This document shows positions 15,356 to 24,064 of a DNA stretch of 27,596 bases, piece by piece; position 1 is the stretch's first letter; each line of letters starts with the position of its first letter. This DNA is from Rhodobacterales bacterium (GTDB lineage: Bacteria; Pseudomonadota; Alphaproteobacteria; Rhodobacterales; Rhodobacteraceae). The notes under the pieces are model-generated. The model was not told the origin of the DNA. It made no database searches and worked only from the letters and a program-made list of their open reading frames with translations. Made by a program: the position numbers and the translations under genes. The stretch is taken from NCBI GenBank assembly GCA_013298675.1, contig JAAFIJ010000001.1, forward strand, positions 9,367-36,962, written 5' to 3'.

Positions 15356-16501
15356 TTAGGCGGCCAGCGCGTCTGTCGTGGCACAGGTGCCGGTCGGCAT
15401 CCAAAATGGATCCAGAACAAGCAAGTCTTGAAGGCGTCGGTCGGTGACTTGGCCCAGAGTTGAGTGACCAATCAAACCAGCAGGCACGCTGGTTGCCATC
15501 TGCAACGCTTGCTCTGGTGGCAGGTTTAGGACGTTGATCGCGCGCGCCACGCTTTCGGCCATGGTGGTGTGTGCGCCCGCTAAAGACCCTTCGGCATTGA
15601 TCAGACGGCCGCCCGACAGCTTTATCTTTTGGCCATAAAGTTCAAACCTGTCAGAGCCGCCAATTGTCGACATCGAGTCTGACACCAGGAACATGCGGTT
15701 TGGCAGGGGGCGGGCGCGAATGGCCAAAGACAGCATTTGATCGGCAACATGATGCCCGTCGCAGATGATCCCGCAATAGGCGTCAGAGTTTATCGCCGCC
15801 CCCGTCACGCCCGGCGCGCGGTTCAACATGGGCGACATTGCGTTGAACAGATGGGTAAAGCACGTGGCCCCTTCGGCAAGGCAGCGTTCCACCTCATCCG
15901 AGGTCGCGTCTGAATGCCCGATGGACACCACAGCACCCAAGCCGACCAACCGGGCGATCTGGCCCGGCAGCACTGATTCTGGCGCCAAAGTGATTTTCAC
16001 AAACACAGCATGGTCCCGCAGAGACGCGATCAGGTCCATCGTGCCTTGATCCAGCGGGCGCACATACTTGGCAGCATGTGTGCCGCGACGTGGAATGCTG
16101 ATATGGGGCCCCTCGATGTGAAGGCCCAAAATACCGTCCATGCCCTTTGCCTCAATCGCCGCTGCGACCGCCGCGCGCAGGATGTCCGGGGCAGATGTGA
16201 TGACAGTGGGCAAAATGCCCACCGTGCCAAAGGTTCGGTGCGCGGCGGCAATCACGCCCATTGATGCAGCAGTGGGGGCGTTGTTCAACAGCACATCGCC
16301 GCCGCCGTTCACTTGCAGATCAAGGTATCCGGGTGTGATCGTGCCGGGCACTGGGTGCAGGTTCGTGCCCTGCGGCAAAGCGGCACGTGCCACAAGTGTC
16401 GTCGCGCGGCCATCTTTCACGCCAAGCGCCATTCCCCGACGCAGTGTTGCGCCGTCGAAGATTTGGTCGGGGCAAAGCCAATGGGATGCAAATTCGGTCA
16501 T
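15356..16501 (-). CDS. nagA: N-acetylglucosamine-6-phosphate deacetylase
   Basis: Amidohydrolase-superfamily enzyme that removes acetate from GlcNAc-6-phosphate, giving glucosamine-6-phosphate. The protein has 381 residues, normal for NagA. Motifs in order: PGYLDLQVNGGG (57-68) with the Q63-x-N65 variant seen in E. coli-type NagA, HIEGPH with metal ligand E130, SIGHSDA with H196, FTHLFNAM with H217, and LVSDSM with catalytic D275. The start at 16501 is set by the ATGA overlap with the upstream ROK kinase stop (16498-16501). It is the last gene of the amino-sugar operon, after kinase and deaminase-like genes, which fits GlcNAc phosphorylated in the cytoplasm after import by an ABC transporter. 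Confidence 0.96.
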   Translation of the reverse strand: MTEFASHWLCPDQIFDGATLRRGMALGVKDGRATTLVARAALPQGTNLHPVPGTITPGYLDLQVNGGGDVLLNNAPTAASMGVIAAAHRTFGTVGILPTVITSAPDILRAAVAAAIEAKGMDGILGLHIEGPHISIPRRGTHAAKYVRPLDQGTMDLIASLRDHAVFVKITLAPESVLPGQIARLVGLGAVVSIGHSDATSDEVERCLAEGATCFTHLFNAMSPMLNRAPGVTGAAINSDAYCGIICDGHHVADQMLSLAIRARPLPNRMFLVSDSMSTIGGSDRFELYGQKIKLSGGRLINAEGSLAGAHTTMAESVARAINVLNLPPEQALQMATSVPAGLIGHSTLGQVTDRRLQDLLVLDPFWMPTGTCATTDALAA

Positions 16502-17454
16502 GGGCGCCCCTCTAACCCATGAAACCACCCGGTGTCAGGGTGTGATGCCGGGTTTTTTGCCTGGTATGCCGCAAATGCCGCACCTCTGGCACCGCTTGCG
16601 TCACCGCCTTGGGCCAAGAGTATCTGCGGAACCGCGAATCCGGTCAGCATCGCACCTTGCAAGGCGTGGGTCAGATCATCTACCACACCCGGCGCTTGGG
16701 ACAGTCCGCCGCCCAGAACGATGCATTCGGGGTCAACGGTCAGGCACAGGGTCATCAACATCTCGGTCACCAGCGCACACCAGACGCCCCACACTGTCGC
16801 AAGCTGCGGGTCCGTCTGCCTGTCGCGCGCGATGTCAACGGGCGACAGGGCGCGCCCTGTCAGATGTTGGCACAACAAGGTTAATCCGGGCCCTGAAATC
16901 AATGTCTCGGTGCAGCCAAGCCTGCCGCAGCCGCACAGCACAATCGGCAAATTGTGCTTTTGCACGATCGCCGCTGACAATGAGAAATGGCCAAACTCGC
17001 CGCCTATCATCGCGGCGCCTTGCAAAAGCTGTCCGTTCACGGCGATGCCGCCGCCAATGCCTGTGCCGATGATCAGACCAACAGCCGGGCTTTGCCCTTT
17101 TGCCACACCAAAAGCGGCCTCGGACAAGGTCAAGGCACGGCAATCGTTGACATAGGTCACCTCGACCCCGGCAGCTTGGGCAATGTCGCGCGCAAAAGGT
17201 TTGCCGGTCGCGGGCAGGTTTGCTGTCAGTGCAAGATTGCTTACCGGATTGATCAATCCAGCTGCAGCAATGCCAATTGGCGCGTCCGGCCCGGCTTGGG
17301 TGCGGGCCCACGAGATTTGCGCGCAGATCGCGCGCACCAATTGGTCATAGGTTTGTGGCGTCTCGATGCGGTGGCGTGACGCAAGCGCCCAGCTGGCATC
17401 AAAGACCTGCGCCTCTATTTTCGTTCCGCCAAGGTCAATGCCGATGGCACTCAT
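16498..17454 (-). CDS. ROK-family sugar kinase, probable N-acetylglucosamine kinase
   Basis: A 318-residue ROK (repressor/ORF/kinase) family protein without an N-terminal helix-turn-helix, hence a kinase. The ATP phosphate loop is GIDLGGTKIE (5-14), catalytic D104 lies in YVNDCRA, and IIGTGIGGGI (128-137) precedes GGEFGHFSL. The zinc site is H156 with C174, C176 and C181 (LCGCGRLGC), followed by E183. The GEFGH...CGCGxxGC arrangement occurs in both glucokinases and NagK. Operon position between a NagB-II-like gene and nagA makes GlcNAc the most likely substrate; this is context inference. Overlaps both neighbours by ATGA. Confidence 0.93.
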   Translation of the reverse strand: MSAIGIDLGGTKIEAQVFDASWALASRHRIETPQTYDQLVRAICAQISWARTQAGPDAPIGIAAAGLINPVSNLALTANLPATGKPFARDIAQAAGVEVTYVNDCRALTLSEAAFGVAKGQSPAVGLIIGTGIGGGIAVNGQLLQGAAMIGGEFGHFSLSAAIVQKHNLPIVLCGCGRLGCTETLISGPGLTLLCQHLTGRALSPVDIARDRQTDPQLATVWGVWCALVTEMLMTLCLTVDPECIVLGGGLSQAPGVVDDLTHALQGAMLTGFAVPQILLAQGGDASGARGAAFAAYQAKNPASHPDTGWFHGLEGRP

Positions 17455-18479
17455 AGAGTTTGCGTGACCTTGCTAAGGGTTTCGGGATGGTCCGGGTTCA
17501 GACCCAATGACAGCGCAAGGTCAAGAACCAAAGGGTATGTCAAACACAACAGCGCCGCCGCTGCGGCCGCAGGCGTCAGGTTGACGGCACCTACATCTGA
17601 CGGCCTGATGCGATAAACACGGGTGCCAATCTTGCCAAACCGCGCTTCGGCCGCATCAAGGCTGGCCTGAACTTCGGGCTCGTCGGTATCGAGGATCAGC
17701 ACGAACAGCGGGCGCGTCGCGAGTTGCAAAGGTCCGTGCAACACTTCAGAACTTGCATAGGCCTCTGCATGCAGGGCGCAGGTTTCCTTTAGCTTCAACG
17801 CAAGTTCTTGGGCCGCGCCATAGCCCGTATCGCGGCCAATGATATAGACATGTTCAGCGAGGGAGAGTGACGCCAAAATGTCGCCCAGTCGCGGGTGAAC
17901 GACACCTTCAAGCGCGAGGACTCCTTTGGCAGAGGCGGTGGCCCTGGTGGCGTAATCAGGCACTAAATAGCCAAGTAGAGCCATTCCTGCTGCAATAGAC
18001 GCAATCACAGACTTGGTTGCAGGGACGGCCAGCTCTGGTCCTGCATTCAGGGGCAGGGTGACATGGGCCGCCTCTTGAACATCGGACCCGGGCTGATTGA
18101 CCAGACCAACGACGACGCTGCCCCGTGATGCCGCGCCTTTGGCGGATCGCACAAGATCGCCACTCGCACCGGACTGTGACACGACCAGCGTCGCGTTGCC
18201 GGTCAGATCAACGCCTTGGCCTGTAGAGAATATTGACGGCGGCAGGCTGGTCATCGGCTTGCCGGTTTCGCGCATAAACTCGTATGACAGGATATTCGCC
18301 GCCGCGTCTGACGACCCGCGCGCAATGGTATAGAACCCACGTACCGCAGCCAGATCGAGCGTTTCAAGCGCGGCCACGGAAGCATCCGAAAGCGTCAGCG
18401 CACGGCAAAAGGCTGCGGGAGAGTCTGCAATCTCGCGTTTCAGGTGTTGACCGGCGGTTTGTGCGTTTGGCGTTGTCAT
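17451..18479 (-). CDS. SIS-domain sugar isomerase/deaminase, probable NagB-II type
   Basis: A 342-residue protein with two SIS (sugar isomerase) domains, resembling the C-terminal half of GlmS but lacking the glutaminase domain. SIS1 covers about 40-175 with ARGSSDAAA (53-61) and SQSGASGD (101-108). SIS2 covers about 200-330 with IGRDTGYGAAQELALKLKE, then AEAYASSEVLHGP (238-250). This layout matches NagB-II/AgaS-type proteins, which deaminate glucosamine-6-phosphate to fructose-6-phosphate and ammonia. There is no classical NagB in the window, so this gene likely fills that step. Start and stop both overlap neighbours by ATGA. An isomerase for another amino-sugar phosphate remains possible. 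Confidence 0.9.
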   Translation of the reverse strand: MTTPNAQTAGQHLKREIADSPAAFCRALTLSDASVAALETLDLAAVRGFYTIARGSSDAAANILSYEFMRETGKPMTSLPPSIFSTGQGVDLTGNATLVVSQSGASGDLVRSAKGAASRGSVVVGLVNQPGSDVQEAAHVTLPLNAGPELAVPATKSVIASIAAGMALLGYLVPDYATRATASAKGVLALEGVVHPRLGDILASLSLAEHVYIIGRDTGYGAAQELALKLKETCALHAEAYASSEVLHGPLQLATRPLFVLILDTDEPEVQASLDAAEARFGKIGTRVYRIRPSDVGAVNLTPAAAAAALLCLTYPLVLDLALSLGLNPDHPETLSKVTQTL

Positions 18480-19621
18480 TTCGACCTCAGGCCAAAGGCA
18501 TCAAGTTTTTTCCAAACTTCGGTCAGGTCAACGACCTGACCCGTTTTGCGCGCCTGATCCAGCGCAAGGGCGGCGATCCCCGCCTCCATCGCGTCAAGGA
18601 TCGACACGGGCAACCCAGCAGACGTGCCGCGCAAATAACTGGCGATGTCGGCGCACATCATGTCATCTGCGCCGTAATGCGCGCCCTTGGCGGCGGCGCC
18701 TTGGGTGTAGTCATGCGCTATCAGCCTGCGACCATCGCGGGCCGTGACATTCAGATAGCCGCGCACAAAATCACCCTCGGCCATGCCATGCGTGCCCATC
18801 ACACAAAAGCGCCGCTGTTCGTCGGGCACGTTCAGGTTGGTGTGAAACGCCAGACTTGCGCCGCTTTCATACTCAAGGATCGCAGTCTGATAGTCGATAA
18901 TGTCGCCGTCAGAGGTAAAGGGATCGTCGGTGCTTTCCCAAACCGATTTCTTGACGTGAAAGATTTCCGCCTCGGAATTCGATGCTGGGGCGTTTTCAGG
19001 CAGGAATGACTTTCGCCCGCCAAAACTTGCCACGCGCTGTGGCCGCGACCCGGTGATCATGTTGTAAATGTCGATGTCATGGCAGCATTTTTCCAGCATG
19101 AAGCCGCCGGCCAAGTCATCACGTCTGCGCCAGTCGCGCATAAAGAAAGCGCCGTGGTAGGGACCGATATGCTCGTTCGCCTCAAGCGAGACGATGCGGC
19201 CCAAAAGCCCTTTGGCTTGGGCGGCGCGCAGATCGACCATGTGCTGCGAATAGCGCAAGACCAGACCCACCATCGCCCGGTCAACACCGCCATGCGCCGC
19301 CAAAAGCCGCGCCAGTTCCAGCGTTTCGTCGATGGAAATCACCACAGGCTTTTCGGTAAACACCTGTACGCCCGCCTCTAGCCCCAGTCGGATTTGTTCG
19401 AGGTGAAACATGTTCGGTGAGAACACGCAGTAAAGATCGGGCGATGTGTCGGACAACATCGCTTCGATGCTGTCATAGCGTGGGGTATCAAGGCCGATCA
19501 TGGCAAGGTGCGTCGGTTGGGGGTCGTAATAGCCGACGATCTGCGCGTCTGGCAGTGCCGCGCGCAACGTGGTCAGGACGTGGCCCGCCCGCAATCCGAT
19601 GCCAGAGGTGACAATGCGCAT
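18476..19621 (-). CDS. Gfo/Idh/MocA-family oxidoreductase
   Basis: A 381-residue NAD(P)-dependent oxidoreductase-type protein. The N-terminal Rossmann domain (1-125) begins MRIVTSGIGLRAGHV and holds the family EKP motif (E90-K91-P92 in FTEKPV). The C-terminal substrate domain contains MLEKCCHDIDIYNMITG, with the usual catalytic-region histidine and aspartates. The family includes sugar dehydrogenases and also the NAD-dependent GH109 glycosidases, so the chemistry may be redox or hydrolytic by a redox route. The start at 19621 has AAGGAA seven to eight bases upstream; an in-frame ATG at 19654 lies in the upstream gene. It sits ten bases after the ABC ATPase and is coupled to the SIS gene. Its step in amino-sugar use is not assigned. 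Confidence 0.92.
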   Translation of the reverse strand: MRIVTSGIGLRAGHVLTTLRAALPDAQIVGYYDPQPTHLAMIGLDTPRYDSIEAMLSDTSPDLYCVFSPNMFHLEQIRLGLEAGVQVFTEKPVVISIDETLELARLLAAHGGVDRAMVGLVLRYSQHMVDLRAAQAKGLLGRIVSLEANEHIGPYHGAFFMRDWRRRDDLAGGFMLEKCCHDIDIYNMITGSRPQRVASFGGRKSFLPENAPASNSEAEIFHVKKSVWESTDDPFTSDGDIIDYQTAILEYESGASLAFHTNLNVPDEQRRFCVMGTHGMAEGDFVRGYLNVTARDGRRLIAHDYTQGAAAKGAHYGADDMMCADIASYLRGTSAGLPVSILDAMEAGIAALALDQARKTGQVVDLTEVWKKLDAFGLRSK

Positions 19622-19631
19622 AACGTTTCCT

Positions 19632-20726
19632 TTAGACGACAAGCGTCGGGGCATTCAAACGGCGCATGACCGCGCCGCTGGCGTCAAAGACATGCGCGTC
19701 GGCGACGTTCAGTCCAAGACCAACGACCGCGCCTTCGGCCACGGGTGTGTCACCCGGAAGGGCGGCACAGATACGCGTGCCGTCAGGCATATCGCCGTAA
19801 GTCATCGCAACGCCGCCAAGCCGTTCTACGACGCGGACCGTCATCGATAGCCCATCGCCCAGCATCAGGTTTTCGGGCCGTATGCCCACGTCAACCAAGC
19901 TGCCGACTGTCGCAGTGGTGCAATCCACTGGCAGGGTCATCCTTTGACCGCCGCTGAATTCGACCGTCAGGCCGTTCGTGGTGCCAAGCACGCTGGCTTG
20001 GACCAAGTTCATGTTCGGCTGACCGATAAATGTGGCAACAAATTTTGTCGCCGGGTGGTGATAAAGCTCCATCGGGGTGCCGAACTGTTCGATCCTGCCT
20101 TTGTTCAACACGACGATACGATGCGCCATCGTCATTGCTTCTATCTGGTCATGGGTCACATAAACCATGGTGGCAGATAGCTCTCGGTGAAGCTGCGATA
20201 ACTCCACCCGCATGTCGCCGCGCAAAGCGGCATCAAGGTTCGACAGTGGTTCATCAAAGAGGAATATCTTTGGCGAGCGCACAATAGAGCGACCGATCGC
20301 CACGCGCTGACGCTGACCGCCTGACAATTGACCAGGCTTGAGGGCCAGCTTGTCGGTCAGTTTCAGAATTTCGGCCGCTTTGCCGACTTTGGCCTTTACC
20401 TCTGTCTCGGGCAGGCTTTGCACGCGCAACGGGAAGGCGATGTTTTCATAAATCGACAGATGCGGATACAAAGCATAGCTTTGAAAGACCATGGAAATGC
20501 CGCGATCAACTGGGGCCGCATCGGAAACATCTACCCCGTCGATCAGGATCTGACCCGCAGTTGCCGCCTCCAGGCCCGCGATGATGCGCAAAAGCGTGGA
20601 CTTTCCGCAGCCAGAGGGGCCGACGAAAACGATGAATTCTTTGTCTTTGATGGCCAGATCAATGCCATGAAGCACATGCGCCGCCCCAAAGGATTTGGTG
20701 ATGTTTTGAAGGTTTAAAGTGGCCAT
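19632..20726 (-). CDS. Sugar ABC transporter ATPase (UgpC/MalK/MsmX type)
   Basis: A 364-residue importer ATPase of the carbohydrate-1 type. Walker A is GPSGCGKST (36-44), the signature LSGGQ is at 134-138, Walker B is IFLFDEP (154-160), and the switch is VYVTHDQIEAMT. The C-terminal regulatory/TOBE region (about 240-364) is typical of the MalK/UgpC group. It energises the two permeases encoded upstream in the same operon. The start has GAGGA four bases before ATG. An 81-bp gap separates it from the solute-binding protein gene and contains a strong hairpin, so its expression may be lower than that of the binding protein. Confidence 0.95.
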   Translation of the reverse strand: MATLNLQNITKSFGAAHVLHGIDLAIKDKEFIVFVGPSGCGKSTLLRIIAGLEAATAGQILIDGVDVSDAAPVDRGISMVFQSYALYPHLSIYENIAFPLRVQSLPETEVKAKVGKAAEILKLTDKLALKPGQLSGGQRQRVAIGRSIVRSPKIFLFDEPLSNLDAALRGDMRVELSQLHRELSATMVYVTHDQIEAMTMAHRIVVLNKGRIEQFGTPMELYHHPATKFVATFIGQPNMNLVQASVLGTTNGLTVEFSGGQRMTLPVDCTTATVGSLVDVGIRPENLMLGDGLSMTVRVVERLGGVAMTYGDMPDGTRICAALPGDTPVAEGAVVGLGLNVADAHVFDASGAVMRRLNAPTLVV

Positions 20727-20776
20727 GGAGTCCTCAAAAAAGGGGGGCGTCCTCGGAAATTAGGGCGTCGAAAGAA

Positions 20777-20800
20777 GTGGGGGGCCATAAAGCCCCCCAC
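20777..20800 (-). terminator. Intra-operon hairpin after the solute-binding protein gene
   Basis: Perfect 9-bp stem GTGGGGGGC (20777-20785) and GCCCCCCAC (20792-20800) with a 6-base loop, starting eight bases downstream of the binding-protein stop. In transcript direction it is followed by TTCTTT rather than a clean U-run. It may act as a partial terminator or as a 3' stabiliser of the upstream mRNA. Confidence 0.6.
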
Positions 20801-20807
20801 AAGTGAT

Positions 20808-22031
20808 TTACTTGACTTCGGCCAGCTCAACGCCCGCTTGGGTGACCAATTGGTCGACCGTGCCGCCTTCACCCAACATCACACCTTGGATCATGTTGGT
20901 GAACACGCCTTGCAGCGATTTGAAATCGGTGACCAACGGCTCTGGTCCGCCGGTCGAGATGCCGTTCACAAAGATCTGCCAATCTGCGTCACCGACGTAA
21001 TAGGGTGCCTCAACGCCCAGTTTTTCGTATTGCAGGATTGGCGTCAGGCCCCAAGATTTATCAAGGTCATACTGCGCATCGCCCGATGTCAGCGTTTGCG
21101 CCAGCTTTTGTGCTGCGGCTTCAACTGCTGGATCTGATTGTTTGAACACCGCGATGGAGTCGGTGATCAAGATGGTGCCGGACACGCCCGATGGGCCATG
21201 TGGCACTGGAACGATGATTTGGTTCGGAACCTTTTCGGCGTGCTGACCTTTGCCCCATGGGCCGTTGACATACATGCCCAGCTTTTGGTCGTTGAACAGA
21301 TCCTTCATCTGATCACGCTCCCATGCCGTCGCGCCTTCGATCCCGTAGGGCAGGATGTCGGCGTACATTTGCAGGGTTTCGCGGGTCTGCTGGCTGTCAA
21401 GCGTTGGCGCACCCGTTACCGGATCTTGAACCGTACCACCGTTGGAATACAGGAAATCGAGGAACATGTGCATGGTGTTGTCAAAGTCTTTACCAGCAAT
21501 GCCGATGCCCGCAACATTATGCTTTTCCTTGATCGCCTTGGCCATGGCAATCATGTCTGCCCATGTTTCTGGCGCTTTGCATTCCAAACCTGCGGTCGTC
21601 ACCAGATCGCAGTTGATGTACAGCGCTTTGGTCGAAAATGCGTGCGGATAACCCCAGTATTTGTTGTCATAAGACACGGTTTTCAGAACGCCGGGCTGAT
21701 AGCTTTCGACCATCTCAGCAGGGATTTCTGCCGGAACGATCAATCCCTCTGCTGCCAGCTTTTTCAGCGTGCGCGAACCCATATAGGCCACCGAAACCGG
21801 TGTCCCTGCCGCAGCAAGCGTCATCGACTTGTCTTGGCAGTTGCCCCATGGAACGATCTCCATCGCGACCTTCACGCCGGGGTTGTCGACTTGAAACTTC
21901 TCAATCGCGGCTTTGTCGGCGGGGCGTTCGTCGCCGCACATGATGAAGCTCAGGTTCACGTCCGCCGCAGCGGTCAGTGCTGACGACCCGAGCAGGGCCG
22001 CAGCGATCATCAAGGTCTTGGTGTAGTACAT
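20808..22031 (-). CDS. Sugar ABC transporter solute-binding protein (family 1)
   Basis: A 407-residue periplasmic binding protein of the carbohydrate family 1 type. A signal peptide covers about residues 1-23 (TLMIAAALLGSSALTAAAD). The mature protein starts VNLSFIMCGDERPADKAAIEKF and contains the usual WGYPHAF, ETWADMIAMAKAIK, MYVNGPWGKG and late GISTGGPEPLVTDF segments. It delivers ligand to the permeases encoded upstream. GGGAG lies seven bases before ATG. Operon context (GH20, NagA, kinase) points to GlcNAc or short GlcNAc oligomers; the sequence alone does not show this. Unusually, it is third in the transcript rather than first. Confidence 0.94.
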   Translation of the reverse strand: MYYTKTLMIAAALLGSSALTAAADVNLSFIMCGDERPADKAAIEKFQVDNPGVKVAMEIVPWGNCQDKSMTLAAAGTPVSVAYMGSRTLKKLAAEGLIVPAEIPAEMVESYQPGVLKTVSYDNKYWGYPHAFSTKALYINCDLVTTAGLECKAPETWADMIAMAKAIKEKHNVAGIGIAGKDFDNTMHMFLDFLYSNGGTVQDPVTGAPTLDSQQTRETLQMYADILPYGIEGATAWERDQMKDLFNDQKLGMYVNGPWGKGQHAEKVPNQIIVPVPHGPSGVSGTILITDSIAVFKQSDPAVEAAAQKLAQTLTSGDAQYDLDKSWGLTPILQYEKLGVEAPYYVGDADWQIFVNGISTGGPEPLVTDFKSLQGVFTNMIQGVMLGEGGTVDQLVTQAGVELAEVK

Positions 22032-22070
22032 TGGTAAACTCCCTTGTTGTTAAGCGTCATTTATTCTTGG

Positions 22071-22916
22071 TCATTCTTTGATCGCGCCAGCCGTCAGGCC
22101 CGCCACGAGGTATTTTTGCAAAAACAGGAACACGATCATCACTGGCAAAACGCCTGTCAGTGCCGCGGCCATCATCTGGTTCCACTCCACGGTCTGATAG
22201 CCGATGAATTGATTCAATCCGGCTGGCAGTGGTTGTAGTTCGGCCACTTGGTTGAACGTAATGGCGAACAAATATTGTTGGGCATAAGCGCCGATGAACA
22301 CCGACACACCGACCACCATGATGCCGGGCACAGCCAGAGGCAGTACTACGCGGCGCAGGGTGTAAAGCCGGCTCGCCCCGTCCATGAACGCGGCTTCTTC
22401 CAGCTCACGCGGAATTTTCTCAAGATAAGACCGCAGCAGCCAAATCCCCGTTGGGATCAAGAAGGCCACACCCGGCACGATCATCGACCAGTAGGTGTTC
22501 AGCAGGCCAAGCGTGTTCATCACCCGGTAAAGCGGAATAAGCAGCACCGCGCCCGTAAACATGTTCACCGACAAAAACACCCCGAGAGACAGATTCTTTA
22601 GCGGAAAATCCAGTCGCGCATAGGCATAGGCCGCGGGGATCACAAAGATCATGGTCAACGCGGTCACTGCACTCGCGATGAAGATAGAGTTCCAGATATA
22701 GCGGCCCAGCAGCGGCACTTTTTTCCACATCGCAAAATAGGCGTCAAAGCTGAACTTGTCGGACCAGATTTCATAGGGCGCGTGAAACAGATGGCTCATT
22801 GGCGACAGGCTGGTGCGGAACATTTCCAAAAACGGCAGCAGGATAAAGGTCAGAAATACCGCCATTGCAGCGTAAAGGGCCAGTTTTTGAGGCCAGGAAT
22901 AGCGATCAATCAGCAT
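22071..22916 (-). CDS. Sugar ABC transporter permease (MalG type)
   Basis: A 281-residue inner-membrane permease with about six hydrophobic segments, beginning near residue 12 (LALYAAMAVFLTFILLPF). The EAA loop that contacts the ATPase is ELEEAAFMDGASRLYTLRRV (171-190). Length and lack of an extended N-terminus fit the MalG-like partner. The start is one base after the stop of the upstream permease, so the two are translated together. It is followed by the binding-protein gene after 39 bp. Confidence 0.95.
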   Translation of the reverse strand: MLIDRYSWPQKLALYAAMAVFLTFILLPFLEMFRTSLSPMSHLFHAPYEIWSDKFSFDAYFAMWKKVPLLGRYIWNSIFIASAVTALTMIFVIPAAYAYARLDFPLKNLSLGVFLSVNMFTGAVLLIPLYRVMNTLGLLNTYWSMIVPGVAFLIPTGIWLLRSYLEKIPRELEEAAFMDGASRLYTLRRVVLPLAVPGIMVVGVSVFIGAYAQQYLFAITFNQVAELQPLPAGLNQFIGYQTVEWNQMMAAALTGVLPVMIVFLFLQKYLVAGLTAGAIKE

Positions 22917-22917
22917 G

Positions 22918-23850
22918 TTATTTGACCCCGTAATGTTTGTTCACCCGGTCAAGCACCTTGAGGTAGAGCAATGAAAACACCCCAAGGATCAGCACGATCA
23001 TCACCGCCCGGGCCGATCCCTCACCGAACTTAAAGTTGCCGATTGCGGTTTTATAGGTGTCGATGATCATCGTTGTCGTGCCGCCGCGCGGACCGCCTTG
23101 GGTGAAAATCCAGATGATTTCAAAGCTGTTAAAGGTCCAGATCGCCGACAAAAGCGCCATCGACACGATCACGGGCATGATCTGCGGAATGGTGATGCGT
23201 CGGAACCGATACCAACGACCTGCACCATCAACCCAAGCCGCCTCATACAGATCGCGCGATACGCCTTGCATGGCGGCCAGAAAGAACAGGCTGACCATGG
23301 GGGTACCAACCCAAACATCGGTGATGATGGCCGCGTAAAAAGCAGAGTTCTTGTAAGCCAGAAATTCGAACGGCCCATCAATGATGCCAAGACGTTGGGC
23401 CATGCCAGACGCAAAGCCGAACTGACCGTTGTAAAGCCACAACCAGCCGATACAGCCGATGGCAATCGGAATGACCCAAGGCGGCATGATCATCATTCGA
23501 AACAACGCGCGACCAGGAATGGCCGCGTTCAACAACGTGGCACCAATCAGCCCGACGATCAGCTTTAGCCCAACCGAAAGCACCATCCAAAAGAAGGTGC
23601 GGCCGATGATTTCCAGAAACTTGGCGCCCTGCAGCATCTTTTCATAGTTGGCAAAGCCGACCCAGTTTTCGCTGTTCATATCGGCGTCAGTGAAGGACAG
23701 GCGGATCGTTTCCAGCAGCGGCCAAGCTACGATGACCGCGATGAACAACAGGGCGGGGGCGATCAACATCCACGCAAACCAACCCTCTGACAGGCCGCGA
23801 CGGGCGGCACGGACCGTGGGCTGGTCTTTGGTCTGGGTCGCGTTGGCCAT
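22918..23850 (-). CDS. Sugar ABC transporter permease (MalF type)
   Basis: A 310-residue inner-membrane permease with six or more hydrophobic segments from about residue 25 (FAWMLIAPALLFIAVIVAWPLLE). The EAA loop is LYEAAWVDGAGRWYRFRRIT (201-220). A 20-residue basic cytoplasmic N-terminus precedes the first helix. It is the first gene of the amino-sugar operon. AGGGGG lies about seven bases before the ATG, and a candidate promoter with an embedded repeat lies 57-85 bp upstream (23907-23935). It pairs with the following permease. Confidence 0.95.
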   Translation of the reverse strand: MANATQTKDQPTVRAARRGLSEGWFAWMLIAPALLFIAVIVAWPLLETIRLSFTDADMNSENWVGFANYEKMLQGAKFLEIIGRTFFWMVLSVGLKLIVGLIGATLLNAAIPGRALFRMMIMPPWVIPIAIGCIGWLWLYNGQFGFASGMAQRLGIIDGPFEFLAYKNSAFYAAIITDVWVGTPMVSLFFLAAMQGVSRDLYEAAWVDGAGRWYRFRRITIPQIMPVIVSMALLSAIWTFNSFEIIWIFTQGGPRGGTTTMIIDTYKTAIGNFKFGEGSARAVMIVLILGVFSLLYLKVLDRVNKHYGVK

Positions 23851-23906
23851 GCAGTAACCCCCTGTAACGATTGGTTCGGCCGCGCCAAATGTAGGCGCGA
23901 ATCAGG

Positions 23907-23935
23907 CTATAAGGGAACAATACCAAAGCATACAA
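23907..23935 (-). promoter_or_regulatory. Candidate promoter of the amino-sugar operon
   Basis: Read on the - strand: TTGTAT (23935-23930), 17-base spacer, TTATAG (23912-23907), about 57 bp before the first permease start. A copy of the A(C/T)AATACCAA element lies wholly in the spacer, so a protein bound there would block RNA polymerase. Confidence 0.55.
23917..23926. repeat. ACAATACCAA element, copy 1 (candidate operator)
   Basis: First of three near-identical 10-bp direct repeats in the divergent region. It overlaps the spacer of the candidate operon promoter. A half-similar TATAAG lies just upstream, as also at copy 3. Confidence 0.55.
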
Positions 23936-23949
23936 TTATTACTACCTAT

Positions 23950-23959
23950 ATAATACCAA
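23950..23959. repeat. ATAATACCAA element, copy 2 (candidate operator)
   Basis: Second copy, 33 bp (about three helical turns) from copy 1. It runs into ACCAAATGGT (23955-23964), whose ACCA/TGGT ends form a short inverted pair. Confidence 0.5.
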
Positions 23960-24041
23960 ATGGTGGAAAAGTTTGAAAAGTCGTGGATTATGGCTGGATT
24001 TCACCGCAATAACTGGATTACCTATAGGAAATTCATCGCAA

Positions 24042-24064
24042 TGGTCTTATAAGAATAATACCAA
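24042..24064. promoter_or_regulatory. Inverted-repeat operator candidate containing element copy 3
   Basis: TGGTCTTAT (24042-24050) and ATAATACCA (24055-24063) form an inverted repeat with one mismatch around a 4-base spacer. The right arm plus A24064 is the third ATAATACCAA copy, 105 bp from copy 2. It ends 19 bp before the GntR start, a suitable place for autoregulation. TATAAG (24048-24053) within it could be the -10 of the gntR promoter. Confidence 0.55.

Noticed and set aside
21138..21983. Long open frame of 281 codons on the + strand
   Set aside because: It is antisense to the clear solute-binding protein gene, with no recognisable domain and His/Arg/Cys-rich composition.
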